From Pleurodeles waltl (lineage: Eukaryota; Chordata; Amphibia; Caudata; Salamandridae): a DNA stretch of 64,000 nucleotides. Both the position numbers and the translations under genes were made by a program. The DNA lies in the NCBI RefSeq assembly GCF_031143425.1, contig NC_090446.1, positions 654,059,717-654,123,716 of the forward strand. The letters are read 5' to 3'. Positions 1 to 10,639 of the stretch are shown one piece after another. The notes under the pieces were generated by a model that saw nothing but the letters and a program-made list of their open reading frames with translations, was not told the DNA's origin and made no database searches. Each line of letters starts with the position of its first letter. The stretch's first letter is position 1.

Positions 1-230
1 CATCCTGGACTATCAGGTCCGGGGAGATGGACACTTTGCCCATTCAGGCCTACAGGACTTCCTAGTCTGAGAAGATTGATCCCCAGCCCTGCGCCAGGAG
101 GCTATGGATTGGGTAACATTCTAAGGTAAGGAATCTGAAGCTAGAAGTCTCTATCAGATAAAGAAGTTATTTACCTTCGGTAACGCATTATCTGGTAGAG
201 ACTCTATCTAGCTGCAGGCTAACACACAAG
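1..230 (+). repeat. DIRS-like element end fragment
   Basis: The stretch ends in an imperfect inverted repeat: arms at about 135-161 and 188-217 (core 146-161 against 188-203, one mismatch in 16) separated by a 26-base loop. I recognise this type of end from salamander DIRS-like retrotransposons, whose termini carry inverted repeats. The upstream 130 bases would be the tail of the element, but no recombinase motif can be read. It may be the end of a copy extending left of the window. The family call is by recognition only. Confidence 0.4.
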
Positions 231-1855
231 ACAGGGAGTTAAAGACCTTTCAGTGGTATGGCCGTTGCAGACCTGGGACCATATTATACAAAGTGCCCCA
301 GTGGCATAACAGGCATGGGCACCCACTTTCGACACCCGCGAGCCACTTTGGTATTACAGAAGGGGCTGCAGATGCTTGTGCAGTCTTTTCTGTAAGATGG
401 TGTGCACCAGCACTATCACCAGAGGGTGCTCCCTCATTTGTGTTGTGGTGTGGCCCCATGCAAATGAGGGAATCCCTTTGCTGCCGCACCCACGTCCTAT
501 TATAGATGCGGGCCCAAAGGCAAAGAAACTGTCAGGAGGTGCACTGACAGTGCAGAACCTAAAAGGTGGTGCCCTCTGGGCCTGGGGGGGGGAGGGTAGA
601 AAGTGGTCTCATTGCCTCCTCAGACATCCTTTTGCAGGCGGGTGCAGTCACCCACTGCACCCACATGCAAGGGTATCTCTAATCCCGCTTAAAAGTGCAG
701 GCAGGTTACCGCCTGCCCAGTGAAACACAGAGCGGCTGCTTCAAAGCTGCTCTGTTTTTCACTTGAATGTGCTGCCCCTAAGGCAGCATGAGTTTGTGGC
801 TGCCTTGGGGCAGCACATTCAATGTAATAGGGCACACTTTCTCCTGTTTTAAGGTGTATTGTGGTGCAAACAGATAAAGAGCACCCTAAGTGTTAAGTGG
901 AGGGCCAAGCTGAGCGTTGCGGCATATTTGCAAATATCACACATCATTAAAAAAAAACATTATAAGGTCATACTTTCACCTTCAAAGACCCCTATATATC
1001 ACAGTCCTGGGGACAGGGTACCTTCACCCTGATCTTTAATCCCACTTTCCCTTTTATTTTTCAGACCCGGGGACTGTCCCGTTACCTAAAATGGCAGCGC
1101 AACTTTTTGGTCAGGTTGTGGCCAGCTAATCACAGCATTCCTGTTAGCGCGTGCATTCACAAATATGCAGTGAAAACGTTGCGATGGATCCATGGCCCTA
1201 GGTATACAAATTTATTTCCCCTTTAATTTCTCAAAAACTACTGAACGGATTTACACCAAATAACAAAAAGCGTAATCAGTGTACCAAAAAAAGAAATGGG
1301 GTCTCTAGTTGGCAGAGGTATACACCTTTGTCCGAGGAGGTACAACAATCCTAGTCGGGGATGAACCAATGTTACCATGTTTAGGGGAGAGAGCATATGC
1401 ACTTCAGCACAGGTTAGTCGTGGTAAATTGCGCAGTCCTATAACCAGCAAAAACAGTGTCATAAAAGTGGTGGGAGGCAGGCAAAAAGTTGTGGGATGAC
1501 CATTCTAAGGCGGTCAGGTCTAAAAATATATTTATTACCCACTGGCGGTCACCAGTAGGTAGAGTTAGGAGCTAGTTTCCATAGGAAGAGTGTTTTTTGT
1601 TTTGCCAATAACTTTTGCGCAGCTTGACGAATCTTTGCAAACTTTTCAATACTTATAGTTTAGTCAGTTCAGCTGCTGTGTTAAAGGTTTCAAGGTGATC
1701 CTTTAAGTGGGGACCGAGAAAACGGGTGGTCCCAAAACCTGTTTCCCCATTCATTTTACCTTAGGGTCTTTAGACATGCCTCCAGACCAAACCGCTGAAT
1801 AGAATTTGGCAGGAATTCGGCAGGAAGCTAGATCCTGTGTCATAGATTGTGCTTT
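231..1855. other. Unassigned stretch with one hairpin
   Basis: No gene seen. It holds a stem-loop at 763-822 and, at about 1215-1270, a short segment (fully open 'actactgaa' motif followed by a run of AAC/AAA) that recurs at 11760-11815 in the same orientation and at about 1860-1890 in the opposite one. It is therefore dispersed repeat, not host single-copy sequence. Confidence 0.5.
763..822. repeat. Stem-loop with 24-25 bp arms
   Basis: Left arm 763-787 and right arm 799-822 are reverse complements apart from one extra base, with an 11-base loop. The arms contain GCTGCCCC and GGGGCAGC blocks. Function unknown; it is probably the remnant of a foldback repeat. Confidence 0.75.
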
Positions 1856-3075
1856 TTGTAATCTGGTGTAAATCAGTTCAGTAGTTTTGGAGATATTAAA
1901 GATTTAAAAATATAGATACCTAGGGATGCGGATCCTCCTTGGATTCAACTGTCCCCGTGCTGATATCTGATTGGCTGCCACCACTTCAACAAGGAAGTGT
2001 TGGCAGCCATTTTGGGACTGTGTTTCAGCCAAGTTGCAAAGATAAAGATGAAAAAAAAGAAAAGGGGCCAGGGTAGGGACACCCTGAGCCCCTAGCCTTG
2101 GTGCTGGGGTCCCAAAAGGACTCTGCCTGGGCTAAAAAGCATGTTGTATAAAAAACATCTCAGAAAAATCAGCAGATGGATCAGCAGATTTTTCGAAGAT
2201 TTTTTTTTTAAAAAGGGCAATCTCCCTCCCTTTTCTTTTATTTTGCCCCTGGGTGGACCAGATCCCAGTGTCATTGGTGGCCTAAAAAAGGAGGGGAGCG
2301 CACGGGCTACCCTCCTACAACTTATATTAGCCCCGGGGCCACCACCTAATAGGGGATGATGCAAAAAAATGCAGCCCCGCTGAAGTGATCCACCACTTCT
2401 CCAGGGTAATATACATTTATAATAGTGGAGGGGGATCCTGTGGACACCCCCGGACCCAAGGGACCACCACCTCCCCAGGGCTACATTTCTGTTATATGCA
2501 GGGGGACATGCGGACCCTTGCTTCACGGAGACCACCACCTCCCTGGGGCAATTCATTCAAATTAAGAGGGGCTATGTTCCAGAGTCCACCCCGGGGAATA
2601 GCTGTTTGTCTGGCTTGGCAGGAGCTTTGTCAGTTTCCGGCAAGTCAGAGCAAAAACCGCAATTCCAGCGGGCGAGAGCTGTCAAAGTGCTCCTGCCCGC
2701 TAGAAGCGGAGGTTTCATCTCTTTCTGCCCACAGAGATGCGGGCAGGGAAAGAGATGAAATTATTTCTCTTGCACACTGGTAGTTGCATGTTTAGCAGCA
2801 CCCTGTGTGCAATAGCAGTGCCGGCTCCCGCAGGAGGCAGGGAGCCGGCTGGGACCATGGGGGACTTGAGGTCCCATTGCACACTGGGTGCCTTGAGGGG
2901 CACCCAGGAGACATTCCCCTATTGAATGAAGGCCAGGCCCAAGGATGGGGTCAACTGGGCAGAAATCAGCCCTGGGAGGGAGGCCTTGCAGCTCCCCTCC
3001 TCTATTGAATGAAGGCCGGGCCCTGGGGGATGGGGTCCCCGGGGCTAAGATCGACCTGGAATGGGGGGCCGCGTG
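1856..3075 (-). repeat. Composite dispersed repeat, copy 1
   Basis: Read on the minus strand this resembles 10640-11900. Shared landmarks are the 'ctactgaa...ggatttaca' block, the segment around 'cacttccttgttgaagtg' (1985-2015, against 11655-11680), a purine or pyrimidine block ending in a run of A or T, and then a GC-rich part made of degenerate units of about 80 bases rich in CCCCAGGG or CCTGGGG. No coding capacity is supported: the open frames here are short and unrelated to any family I know. Confidence 0.6.
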
Positions 3076-3739
3076 GCCCCCTCTTCTATTAAGTGAGTTT
3101 ACTCAGTGACTCCGTATCAAAAATCGATCTGAAATCCTTTGTGGTGGTGAATGCATTGTTGATCTATTAAGCACAATCTGTATGTGACTGTGATGAGTGG
3201 GTTCTTTCTTGTCCACTCCTGGTGAGAGCAGAGCCCATGATTCACCCTTTAAATTGCTACGAGTATGCACATGTGCAAATTACCTGGAAGCTCCGTCCGC
3301 TTGACTCCTCAACATCCACCTTAGCAGTAAGCCAATGTCTTTCTGCCTTTTACCAGGATGATCGACAGCTTACCAAAGGGCCCCCAGTGTTTGCTGCTGA
3401 TTATGGTGGTGCATTCTTTATGCGGAGGGATATGAGGACATCTCCACAAAACTAAGAAGAACTTATGTCATATAGATAACAAAAAGGACCATAGTTTGGT
3501 GGAAATGTACATCTTTGTACTCTTGTTGGCCTCTCTACAGGAGAATTCATGTTATCACATATTTCTGGATAAAGAAGCACCACGAACAATCAAATTGTCA
3601 AAACACACACAAGTTCACTGGTGACATTTCCTTGTGATCCATTACGCAGCTGTAGTGTAAAAAACGAACTCCACTTGTGTAGATATTTTGTGCCGAACTG
3701 TGGACTCTTGTTGGATAAAAGGGCAGGTGAGATTCCTTT
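3076..3739. other. Unassigned stretch
   Basis: No repeat structure, conserved reading frame or element end recognised. Confidence 0.5.
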
Positions 3740-4236
3740 GTGGCTGAACCACTCACACAGCTACTGACACACCCACGCAGGCACTCACACACCCACCCAC
3801 AGACCCACTCAGACATTCACGCACCCACTCACAGACCCTCTCAAACATTCATGCACCCACTCACAGACCCACTCATGCTCATGCTCCCACTCAGAGATTC
3901 GTGCAGTCACTCACAGTCCCACTCAGAAACTCATGCACCTACTCAAAGATGCACTCAGAGACTCATGTACCCACTCACAGAGCTACTCAGACACTCATGC
4001 ACCCACTCACAGACCCACTCAGGCATTCACGCACCCACTCACAGACCCACTCAGACTCTCACAAACCCACTCACAGACCCACACAGACACTAACACACCC
4101 ACTCACAGACACACTCACACACCTAGACACTACTCTCACACCCACTCTGACACCTACATTGACCCTCTCTCACCCCAGGCATTTTCACACCCACTCTCAC
4201 TCCCACAGACACCTTCTTACACCTAGAGAGACAGGC
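3740..4236 (+). repeat. CACTCACAGAC-type minisatellite
   Basis: Degenerate tandem array of short blocks such as 'cccactcacagac' and 'cactcagacactcatgcac', arranged with a longer period of roughly 30-36 bases. It is open in several frames because stop codons are rare in the unit, giving spurious His/Thr/Pro-rich peptides. The reverse complement of the same array lies at about 10110-10450. Confidence 0.85.
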
Positions 4237-4600
4237 CCTTTGGCCAAACCCCATCACGCATGGCCAAAGACCATGGATGGCTGGGGTGGTTATACGGGCT
4301 GGCCGCAGGGCAAGGCCGAAGGCCGTGCGCAGCAGTGGTTGGATTAAGGTATGCTAATTAAAATTAAATAGAATTTAAAAAACATAGAAATTCACTAAAA
4401 ACAAAGGTTACAAGGATATTATAGTTAGGTTCTGAATTTACTCGCACAAAAACAGAGAAATTCAGCAGTGATTGTGAGAGTTATTTCAAGCAACCATAAC
4501 TTGTGCCTTAAGGTAACTATAACTCGTGCCCTTGCCATGCACTGCTAATTACCCCAGATATTGCAGAACTCATGCCAACTTTTATAACGTCAATAAAAAT
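4237..4600 (+). repeat. Flank of the minisatellite composite repeat
   Basis: Continues directly from the minisatellite. Blocks such as 'ttatagttaggtt' and 'gaaattca' and the GC-rich 'ggccgtgcgcagcag' part reappear reverse-complemented at 9480-10080, so array plus flank move as one composite family. Confidence 0.6.
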
Positions 4601-4698
4601 ATCAAGGAAATATTAGCAGTCAAATTATTTAAGGAAAAACTGCATGGTGAAAAATATATATATATACTTATATATACACATATAATGAATATATAAAA

Positions 4699-4701
<3 letters not shown>

Positions 4702-4761
<60 letters not shown>
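4702..4761. repeat. (AT)n microsatellite
   Basis: About 30 uninterrupted AT dinucleotides, preceded by impure TA tracts from 4654. It directly abuts the 3' end of the minus-strand LINE at 4762, so it may have grown from that element's simple-repeat tail. Confidence 0.9.
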
Positions 4762-4763
<2 letters not shown>

Positions 4764-6530
4764 ATCTATCAATAGATTTGTGGAGCGCAACTAGCCACCC
4801 ATGAGTGTATCCAGGAGCTGGCAGGGTCCAGAGTGTCTCAGTCGAATAGCCAAGTCTTCAGTGTTGTTTGGAATTCCTTTACAGTGTGGGAGGTCCTCAG
4901 GTGCAGGCTCTAGCTGCAAGGTAGGAGTAGGAGCATCCTCTTTTCCTACTCCAGCATTTGCAGGGGGTGTGGGCTAGCGAGAGGGAGGCTAAGAGGAGAT
5001 GTCTGGCAGGTTTGTGGATCCTCAGGCGGTGGTTGATGTAGACAGGCCTAGAGTCTTGCATGGCCTTGAACGACTGGGTGAGGAGCTTGAAATTGCGTAT
5101 CTTCTGTACAGCAAGCCAGTGGAGCTCTCTGAGGTGGAGGGTGATGTGGGTGCGATGAGAGAGATCAAGGATGAGTCTTGCTGCGGCATTCTGGAGGGTC
5201 TGGAGTGTTTGGATGAGGTGGGTCTCGATTTCTGTGTAACGAGTGTTTCCATAGTCCAGTCGACTGTTGATGAGGGCCTGGGTGATGGTGCATCTCATGT
5301 TCCGGGAGAGCCATTTGAAGATCTTGTGTAGCATGCACAAGATCTAGTAGCAGGAGAATGATACAGCATTGCCTTGAGATCTAATGATAAGTTTGTTATC
5401 CAGGATAATACTGAGGTTCCTGGTGTGCTCGGTTAGGGTTGGGGTGGGTCAGAGTTCTGTGGGTCACCAGGAGGCATCCCAGGGGATTTTTTGTTGCAGA
5501 ATGTCAAGACTTCCGTCTTGTCCATATTGAGTTTAAGGCAGTTTTTTTCTCATCCAGTTGGCAATGCTGGTCATGCATTTGTGGAAGTTGGTTCTAGTGG
5601 AGAATAGGGAGATGATGAGTTGTGTGTCATCGGTGTAGGAGATGATGTTGAGTCCGTGGGATCTCACTATGTCGGCCAGGGGTGTCATGTAGATGTTGAA
5701 GAGGGTGGGGATGAGCAACAAGCCTTGAGGGGCTTGCAGATGATCGGTTCGGGTTAGGAGGTGTAAGGTGGACTTGTTCAGTTCTATTGGTGAGGAAGGA
5801 GGTGAGCCATTCGATGGCATTTCCTTGGATGCCTATATCATGTAGTCTGGTGATAAGCTTGAGGTGGGAGACGGTGTCGAAGGCCACCGAGAGATGAAGG
5901 AAGATGAGGACGGCTATCTCCCCTTGGTTGAGGAGGGCACGGATGTCCCATTGGCGGCCACAATAAGGGTTGTTTAAGCACTGTGGTTGCAGTGGAAGCC
6001 AGATTGGAAGTCGTCATGAGGCAATTATGTTCCAGGTGGATGGTGAGTTGAAGGAAGCTGGGTCTTTAGTTGCTGATTTCATTGTGGTCCACTGAGGGTT
6101 TTTTCAAAAAGGGTTTGATTTTGGGGTGTTTCCAGGCTTCAGGGAAGGTAGCTGTGTCCAGTGAGGTGTTGAGCAGGGTGGTAGGTTTGTGGCTGATCCT
6201 GAATGCTCTTAGGTCGACGTTGTAGTTGGGTCAAGAGTCTAAAGAGGCACATGAGTGAATAGATTTCATGATGGTTATGGTGTCCTGTGTGGTCAGGTGG
6301 TCAGCCATGGGTCGTCATGGGTGTGGAGTTGTAACAATTGAAGAGGTCTTGTGCCAGTTGTTGATGTTTCTGTTGATTTTGGCAAACTCCTTGTGGATAA
6401 AGTTTGCAAGGCAGTTGCAGAGGTCCTGAGAGGGACTGAGGAGTCAGATTCTTGCGGGAGCGATTGTTCTGACTGGCTGCCAGCAACATGAGAAAAATGC
6501 TGCTGACATGCATTACCGGACTCAGGGGAC
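4762..6530 (-). pseudogene. L2/CR1-type LINE reverse transcriptase relic
   Basis: Minus-strand decayed LINE. From upstream to downstream, translation gives a pre-RT stretch (about 6500-6300), the 'LLKKPS.D' motif before the RT fingers (near 6110), an 'AFDTVSH' motif (near 5885) with the RT 'SFL.NR' stretch after it, a 'SYTDDTQLI' palm motif carrying the catalytic DD (near 5640), and the thumb/C-terminus with 'SRLDYGN', 'LQNAAARLI' and 'LHWLAVQKIRNFKLL' (about 5290-5080). This order and wording are typical of the CR1 superfamily, L2-like. The frame changes several times between blocks and stops are scattered, so it is dead. The 3' end lies at about 4762 beside the AT tract; the 5' part is lost or cut by the MITE at 6534. 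Endonuclease not seen. Confidence 0.85.
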
Positions 6531-7168
6531 TTAGGGGGTCATTACGACCCTGGCGGAACAAGTCCGCCAGGGCCGTGGGACGCGGTGGCACCGCCGACAG
6601 GCCGGCGGTGCCCCGCGGGGCATTCTGACCGCGGCGGCTCAGCCGCGGTCAGAGAAGGGAAACCGGCGGTCTCCCGCCGGTTTCCCGCTGCCCCAAAGGA
6701 ATCCTCCAAGCCGGCGCAGCATGCTGCGCCGGCATGGGGATTCCGACTCCCCCTCCCGCCATCCAGTTCCTGGCGGTTCTCCCGCCGGGAACCGGATGGC
6801 GGGAGGGGGAGTCGCGGGGCCCCTGGGGGCCCCTGCCGTGCCCATGCCTATGGCATGGGCACGGCAGGGGCCCCCGTAAGAGGGCCCCTAAAAGTATTTC
6901 AGTGTCTGCAAAGCAGACACTGAAATACGCGACGGGTGCAACTGCACCCGTCGCACCTTCCCACTCCGCCGGCTCTATTACGAGCCGGCGTCATCGTGGG
7001 AAGGGAGTTTTCCCCTGGGCTGGCGGGCGGTCTTGTGAAGACCGCCCGCCAGCCCAGGGGAAAACTCGGAATACCCTCCGCGGTCTTACGACCGCGGAGC
7101 GGTATTTCGGAGGGGGGAAGCCTGGCGGGCGGCCTCCGCCGCCCGCCAGGCTCGGAATGAGGGCCTTA
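6531..7168. mobile_element. Harbinger-type MITE made of consecutive hairpins
   Basis: Element 6534-7165 flanked by perfect TTA target duplications (6531-6533, 7166-7168). The termini are imperfect inverted repeats beginning GGGGGTCATTACGA and GGCCCTCATTCCGA, typical of PIF/Harbinger. Between them lies a chain of hairpins: 6548-6572, 6588-6611, 6624-6653, 6657-6686, 6710-6733 (zero loop), 6744-6814, 6825-6875, 6894-6928, 6929-6954, 6956-7004 (nested), 7005-7067 (30-bp arms), 7070-7106 and 7119-7152. Arms match perfectly in nearly all. The element is very GC-rich with about 65 CpGs, unlike its neighbours. It has no transposase and would depend on a Harbinger supplied elsewhere. Confidence 0.9.
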
Positions 7169-7356
7169 GTGCCATGTCCTGAACAAACCAAAAATAAAAA
7201 ATATATAAGAGGCAGCTCTAGGACATGTAGGAAATTCAAAGCGCAAGTTTGTTCTCACGAACGCTGTGGCAGAATGCACCACGGTCTCATGGTCACCAAA
7301 TATTTGCTACGATGCCCATGTGCACCCTCTATCAGAATAAACTCAGTTTGAACATT

Positions 7357-7500
7357 TTAGTCATAACTGTATTTCAACTTTGCACTGCTGATGCCCTTGT
7401 AATATTTATATTCCGATATTGCAAATGTCATAACTGTAATTTCACTTTGCACTGTTGATGCAGTTGTACTAGTCACATTCGGATATTGCTATGTTGTTAA
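7357..7500 (+). repeat. Two diverged copies of a ~68-bp unit
   Basis: 'gtcataactgta' followed by 'ctttgcactg.tgatgc' occurs at about 7361 and again at 7428, with matching downstream 'cgatattgc' and 'ggatattgc' ends. Confidence 0.75.
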
Positions 7501-7845
7501 TATGGTAATTATGAGAACATGTGATGTGCCGTTGGAAATTCCCAGGTGTTACAGTGGCTGCCATCTTGGGCGGGACCCATGTATGAAAGAGATCCCGCCC
7601 ATGATAACTTGCTCACTACTTCTCGGCAGCCTGGAGGCAGACTTCCAGGCTTCCAGGACGCTCCGTTCAGCCGCTCTTGTGCAGCTGTCTGGAGTGCATT
7701 TCAGCTGTTCCTCTTTGATTCCCTTGGGTGCGCTCCGGATCGGACGCGCCATTCAGAGCAGGCCGTACTCCGTGCGATAAGAGTGTTGTCACAAGGATTC
7801 CGGATATCTTTATGTCCTTGTATTAAAATCTAAGCTCATGGTTGA
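7501..7845. other. Unassigned, possible LTR-like stretch
   Basis: The sequence becomes moderately GC-rich, with a 'gggcgggacc...gatcccgcc' near-inverted pair at about 7568-7600 and a late 'tgtattaaaat' at 7820. It could be part of a solo LTR, but no TG...CA ends or target duplications are visible. Confidence 0.25.
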
Positions 7846-8280
7846 GGAATTCAGTGCGCATTTGGTATTCGTAGTGGAACCGCATGTTAGAGAAATTCCA
7901 TGCACGTTTGATGTTATTGTGAAAGCGCATGACATAGGAATTCAGGGCACATTTGGTGTTCGTAGTGGAACCGCATGACAGAGAATTTCAATGCGCATTT
8001 GATGTTGTTGTGAAAGCGCACAACAAAGGTATTCAGGGCGCATTTGGTGTTCGTAGTTGAACCGCATGACAGAGAAATTCAGTGCGTATTTGAGATTATT
8101 GTGAAAGCACATGAGATAGGAATTCAGTGCACAGTTGATGTTATTGTGGAAGCGCACAACAGAGAAATTCAGTGCGCATTTCATGTTATTGTAAAAGTAC
8201 ACACCTGAGGAATTTAGTGTGCATTTGGTGTTTGTGGTAAAAGCACACTGCTGAAGTATTCGGCGTGCATTTCTTTAAAG
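7846..8280 (+). repeat. 45-bp minisatellite with alternating units
   Basis: About nine and a half copies of a 45-base unit of the form 'attcagtgcgcattt' plus a variable half. The variable half alternates at first between a 'ggtgttcgtagtggaaccg' type and a 'gatgttattgtgaaagcgc' type, giving a 90-base higher-order period. Later units are mostly the second type. Confidence 0.85.
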
Positions 8281-8740
8281 AATATACTTTCAATCTATGA
8301 GAACTGGAACAAGGTTACAGTCATTTTATGAACATTAAAATACACTTGTACAAGAAACGAGTTTGATAGGTAAGATGCCCTTGTTTCTCAGGGGGTGATC
8401 TAAGAAACAGAGAATCAAAATACTGCCAACATAATTGCATTTGTCAGGGGGTAAGTGAGATGCTGATGCTTTTTATCTATGTTTAATGCTTTCCTTTCAC
8501 AGATCTCCCTCCTCGCAGTCCCCTTCCCAAAACCCTTCCCCCACCTGGCCATTCCAATAATCTGTGTTACCATGACATTCAGATTTGGTGATTCTTGGAG
8601 GTGGAATATTCTATGAGCGTTCAAGCGAATTGACACAGAGTAAGGATACAAAAAACTGCAAACATTGCCTCAATTCCACAGGACACTGCTGGACTGTAAC
8701 AAAAAAAAAAACATAATGGCAGGCAGGGCGGCTTTGTTTT
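8281..8740. other. Unassigned stretch
   Basis: No gene or element seen. A pyrimidine-rich run ends in CAG near 8500, and there is a 12-base A run at 8701. Neither is enough to claim a function. Confidence 0.4.
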
Positions 8741-9170
8741 ATTAATAGGAGGGGGACTGACGCACCACTATCCTAGACTTTGCAAGCCCTGGGGAGTCCA
8801 CCCCCAGGGTCAAACAAATGATTGTACATGGTGAGTAGCGGATGTGCAACCCCCTCCCCAATCCATGACAGACACTGGGGAGCCCCCCCCTGGAACTGAA
8901 ATTATTCAGTATGGGGTGAGGGGGCCTCATGGCTGCCCTCCTCAAGCCATTGCAGACCCTAGGGACCCCACCTCGGGAGCTGAAATAAATGAATATGGGG
9001 AGGGGGCCAATGCAGACCCCCCTCCTAGAACCATCACAGGACCTGGAGAGCCCACCTCTGTGATAGAAATTACTCTATTTGGGTAGGGGGCTGCACAGCC
9101 CCCCTCCCCAAGCCTATAAAGGCTCTGGGGACCAAATCCCCTGGGGCCACTAAACTAATTAAAAGGGAGG
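8741..9170 (+). repeat. ~82-bp GC-rich tandem units
   Basis: Four to five degenerate units recur at about 8849, 8931, 9013 and 9094. Each has a C-rich block (near 'cccccctcc'), then 'ccat.acag.ccctgggga' and an A/T-rich linker with 'gaaat.a.t'. The character is the same as the GC-rich parts of the composite repeats at 2240-3070 and 10970-11400. Confidence 0.7.
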
Positions 9171-9477
9171 CGGCATCAGTGATATCACAAATTATGTCAT
9201 AGAATGTCATGAGTGATGTAATATGTCAGGTCATAAGCAGTGCACTGTGAGACGCAAGTGATAGCTCTTCTAACTACAGCTAGAAATTTTCTGTGTATGT
9301 TTAGTTCAAAAGTTAATGTTGTCACTGACATATTCCCCTAACATTATTTTGAACTTTGGCGTTTACAGATAACTTCTAAGAGTTTTTTTTTAAACAAAAG
9401 CAGATCTTTTTACCACACCTAACTATAACTTTACTTTAACCTTTGTGTTTTTTTTCATATATATATATATATATATT

Positions 9478-9830
9478 TAAAAAAACAAAGTTTACAGGAA
9501 CGTTATAGTTAGGTTCACATTTTAAATGTACAAAACCATGTAAATTCACCAGTTAGAGTTATCTCAAGTAACTATAAGTCCTGCCCCCACCATGCACAGT
9601 TTTTTCGTCAATAATTTTATTGCAAATATTTCATTGATATTATCAACTATGTTATCAAAGAGGTCATGAGTGCCGTCATTTCTGGGGTGATCAGCAGTAT
9701 ATGGCGAGGGCACGAGTTATATTTACTTGAGATAACTCTTAACTATAACTGGTGAATTTCTATGCTTTTGTATGTTTAAAATGTGAGCCTAACTATAAAA
9801 TCCCTGTAAGCTTTGTTTTTTTAAGTGAAT
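9478..9830. repeat. Foldback repeat with ~110-bp arms
   Basis: The left arm (about 9478-9590) reads 'acaaagtttacagg', 'tatagttaggttcacatttt' and 'aaattcaccagtta'. The right arm (about 9725-9828) carries the reverse complement at roughly 85-90% identity by eye. An AT microsatellite (about 9457-9476) adjoins the left arm. Confidence 0.75.
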
Positions 9831-10480
9831 TTCTATGTTTTTTAAAAAAGTTATATTTTGCGACTATAACGTCCCTGTAAACTTTGCTTTTTTAGTGAAT
9901 GTCTATTTTTTTTACATATACTAATTTTCATTACTATATGTTAATCCAACCAAAGCCGAGCACAGCCTTCGACCGTGTGTGGCAGGGCTTGCCCGCAAGG
10001 GCTGGCCTGCATTCCAGTCCCTGTGGCCAACCCACCTAACCACCCAACCCCATGCTGTGCACAGCCCTTTAGCCGTGCATGGGGAAGTTTGCCGTCACCT
10101 CTCTGGGTGTCAGAATAAGTGTGAGAGGGTGTATCTATGGTGAGAGTGGCTGTGGGAGTGTCTGCCTGGGTGTGAGAGTTCATATATCAGTGTATTACTG
10201 GGTGCCTCAGTGTGTGCATAGGTCTGTGAGTGGGTGCAAGAGGGTGTCAGTGGGGGTGTGAGAGTCTGAGTGGGTCTGTGAGTGGATGCGTAACGGTCTG
10301 AGTGGGTCAGTGAGTGGGCTCATGAGGGTCTGACTGGTGCTGTGAGTGGGTGCATAAGGGTCTCAGTGGGTCTATGAGTGGGTGCATGAGTTTCTGAGTG
10401 GGCATTGTGAGTGGGTGCGTAAGTGTCTGAATGGGTGTATGAATGGGAGAAAGAGATTGAAAAAGAGTGAAAGGGAGAGA
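9831..10480 (-). repeat. Inverted copy of the minisatellite composite repeat
   Basis: GC-rich flank (9950-10100, 'gtgcacagccctttagccgtgcatgg') followed by a GTGAGTGGGTGC / TCTGAGTGGGTC minisatellite (10110-10450). This is the reverse complement of the array and flank at 3740-4360. The two copies lie about 6 kb apart in opposite orientation. Confidence 0.75.
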
Positions 10481-10639
10481 GACAGAGACTTTTTTAGGCT
10501 TTGATGTATGATCTAGTTAGAATGCGATATGTCTGCACAATTTAAAAATAAAACTGTATTGTCATTTTTTTAAAGTAAAATTACCTTTAATATGACAATT
10601 AAACATTTTTTTAAAAAATAAAAGAGGGAAATTCTCTGA

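Noticed and set aside
3740..4347. Overlapping His/Thr/Pro-rich frames of 97-148 codons
   Set aside because: Products of the CACTCACAGAC minisatellite, open in several frames at once.
6585..7351. Gly/Pro/Arg-rich frames of 112-205 codons on both strands
   Set aside because: They run through the GC-rich hairpin chain of the MITE, where stop codons are rare; no conserved protein.
7846..8280. CRISPR-like regular repeats
   Set aside because: Units are contiguous and diverged with no unique spacers; a minisatellite in a eukaryotic genome.
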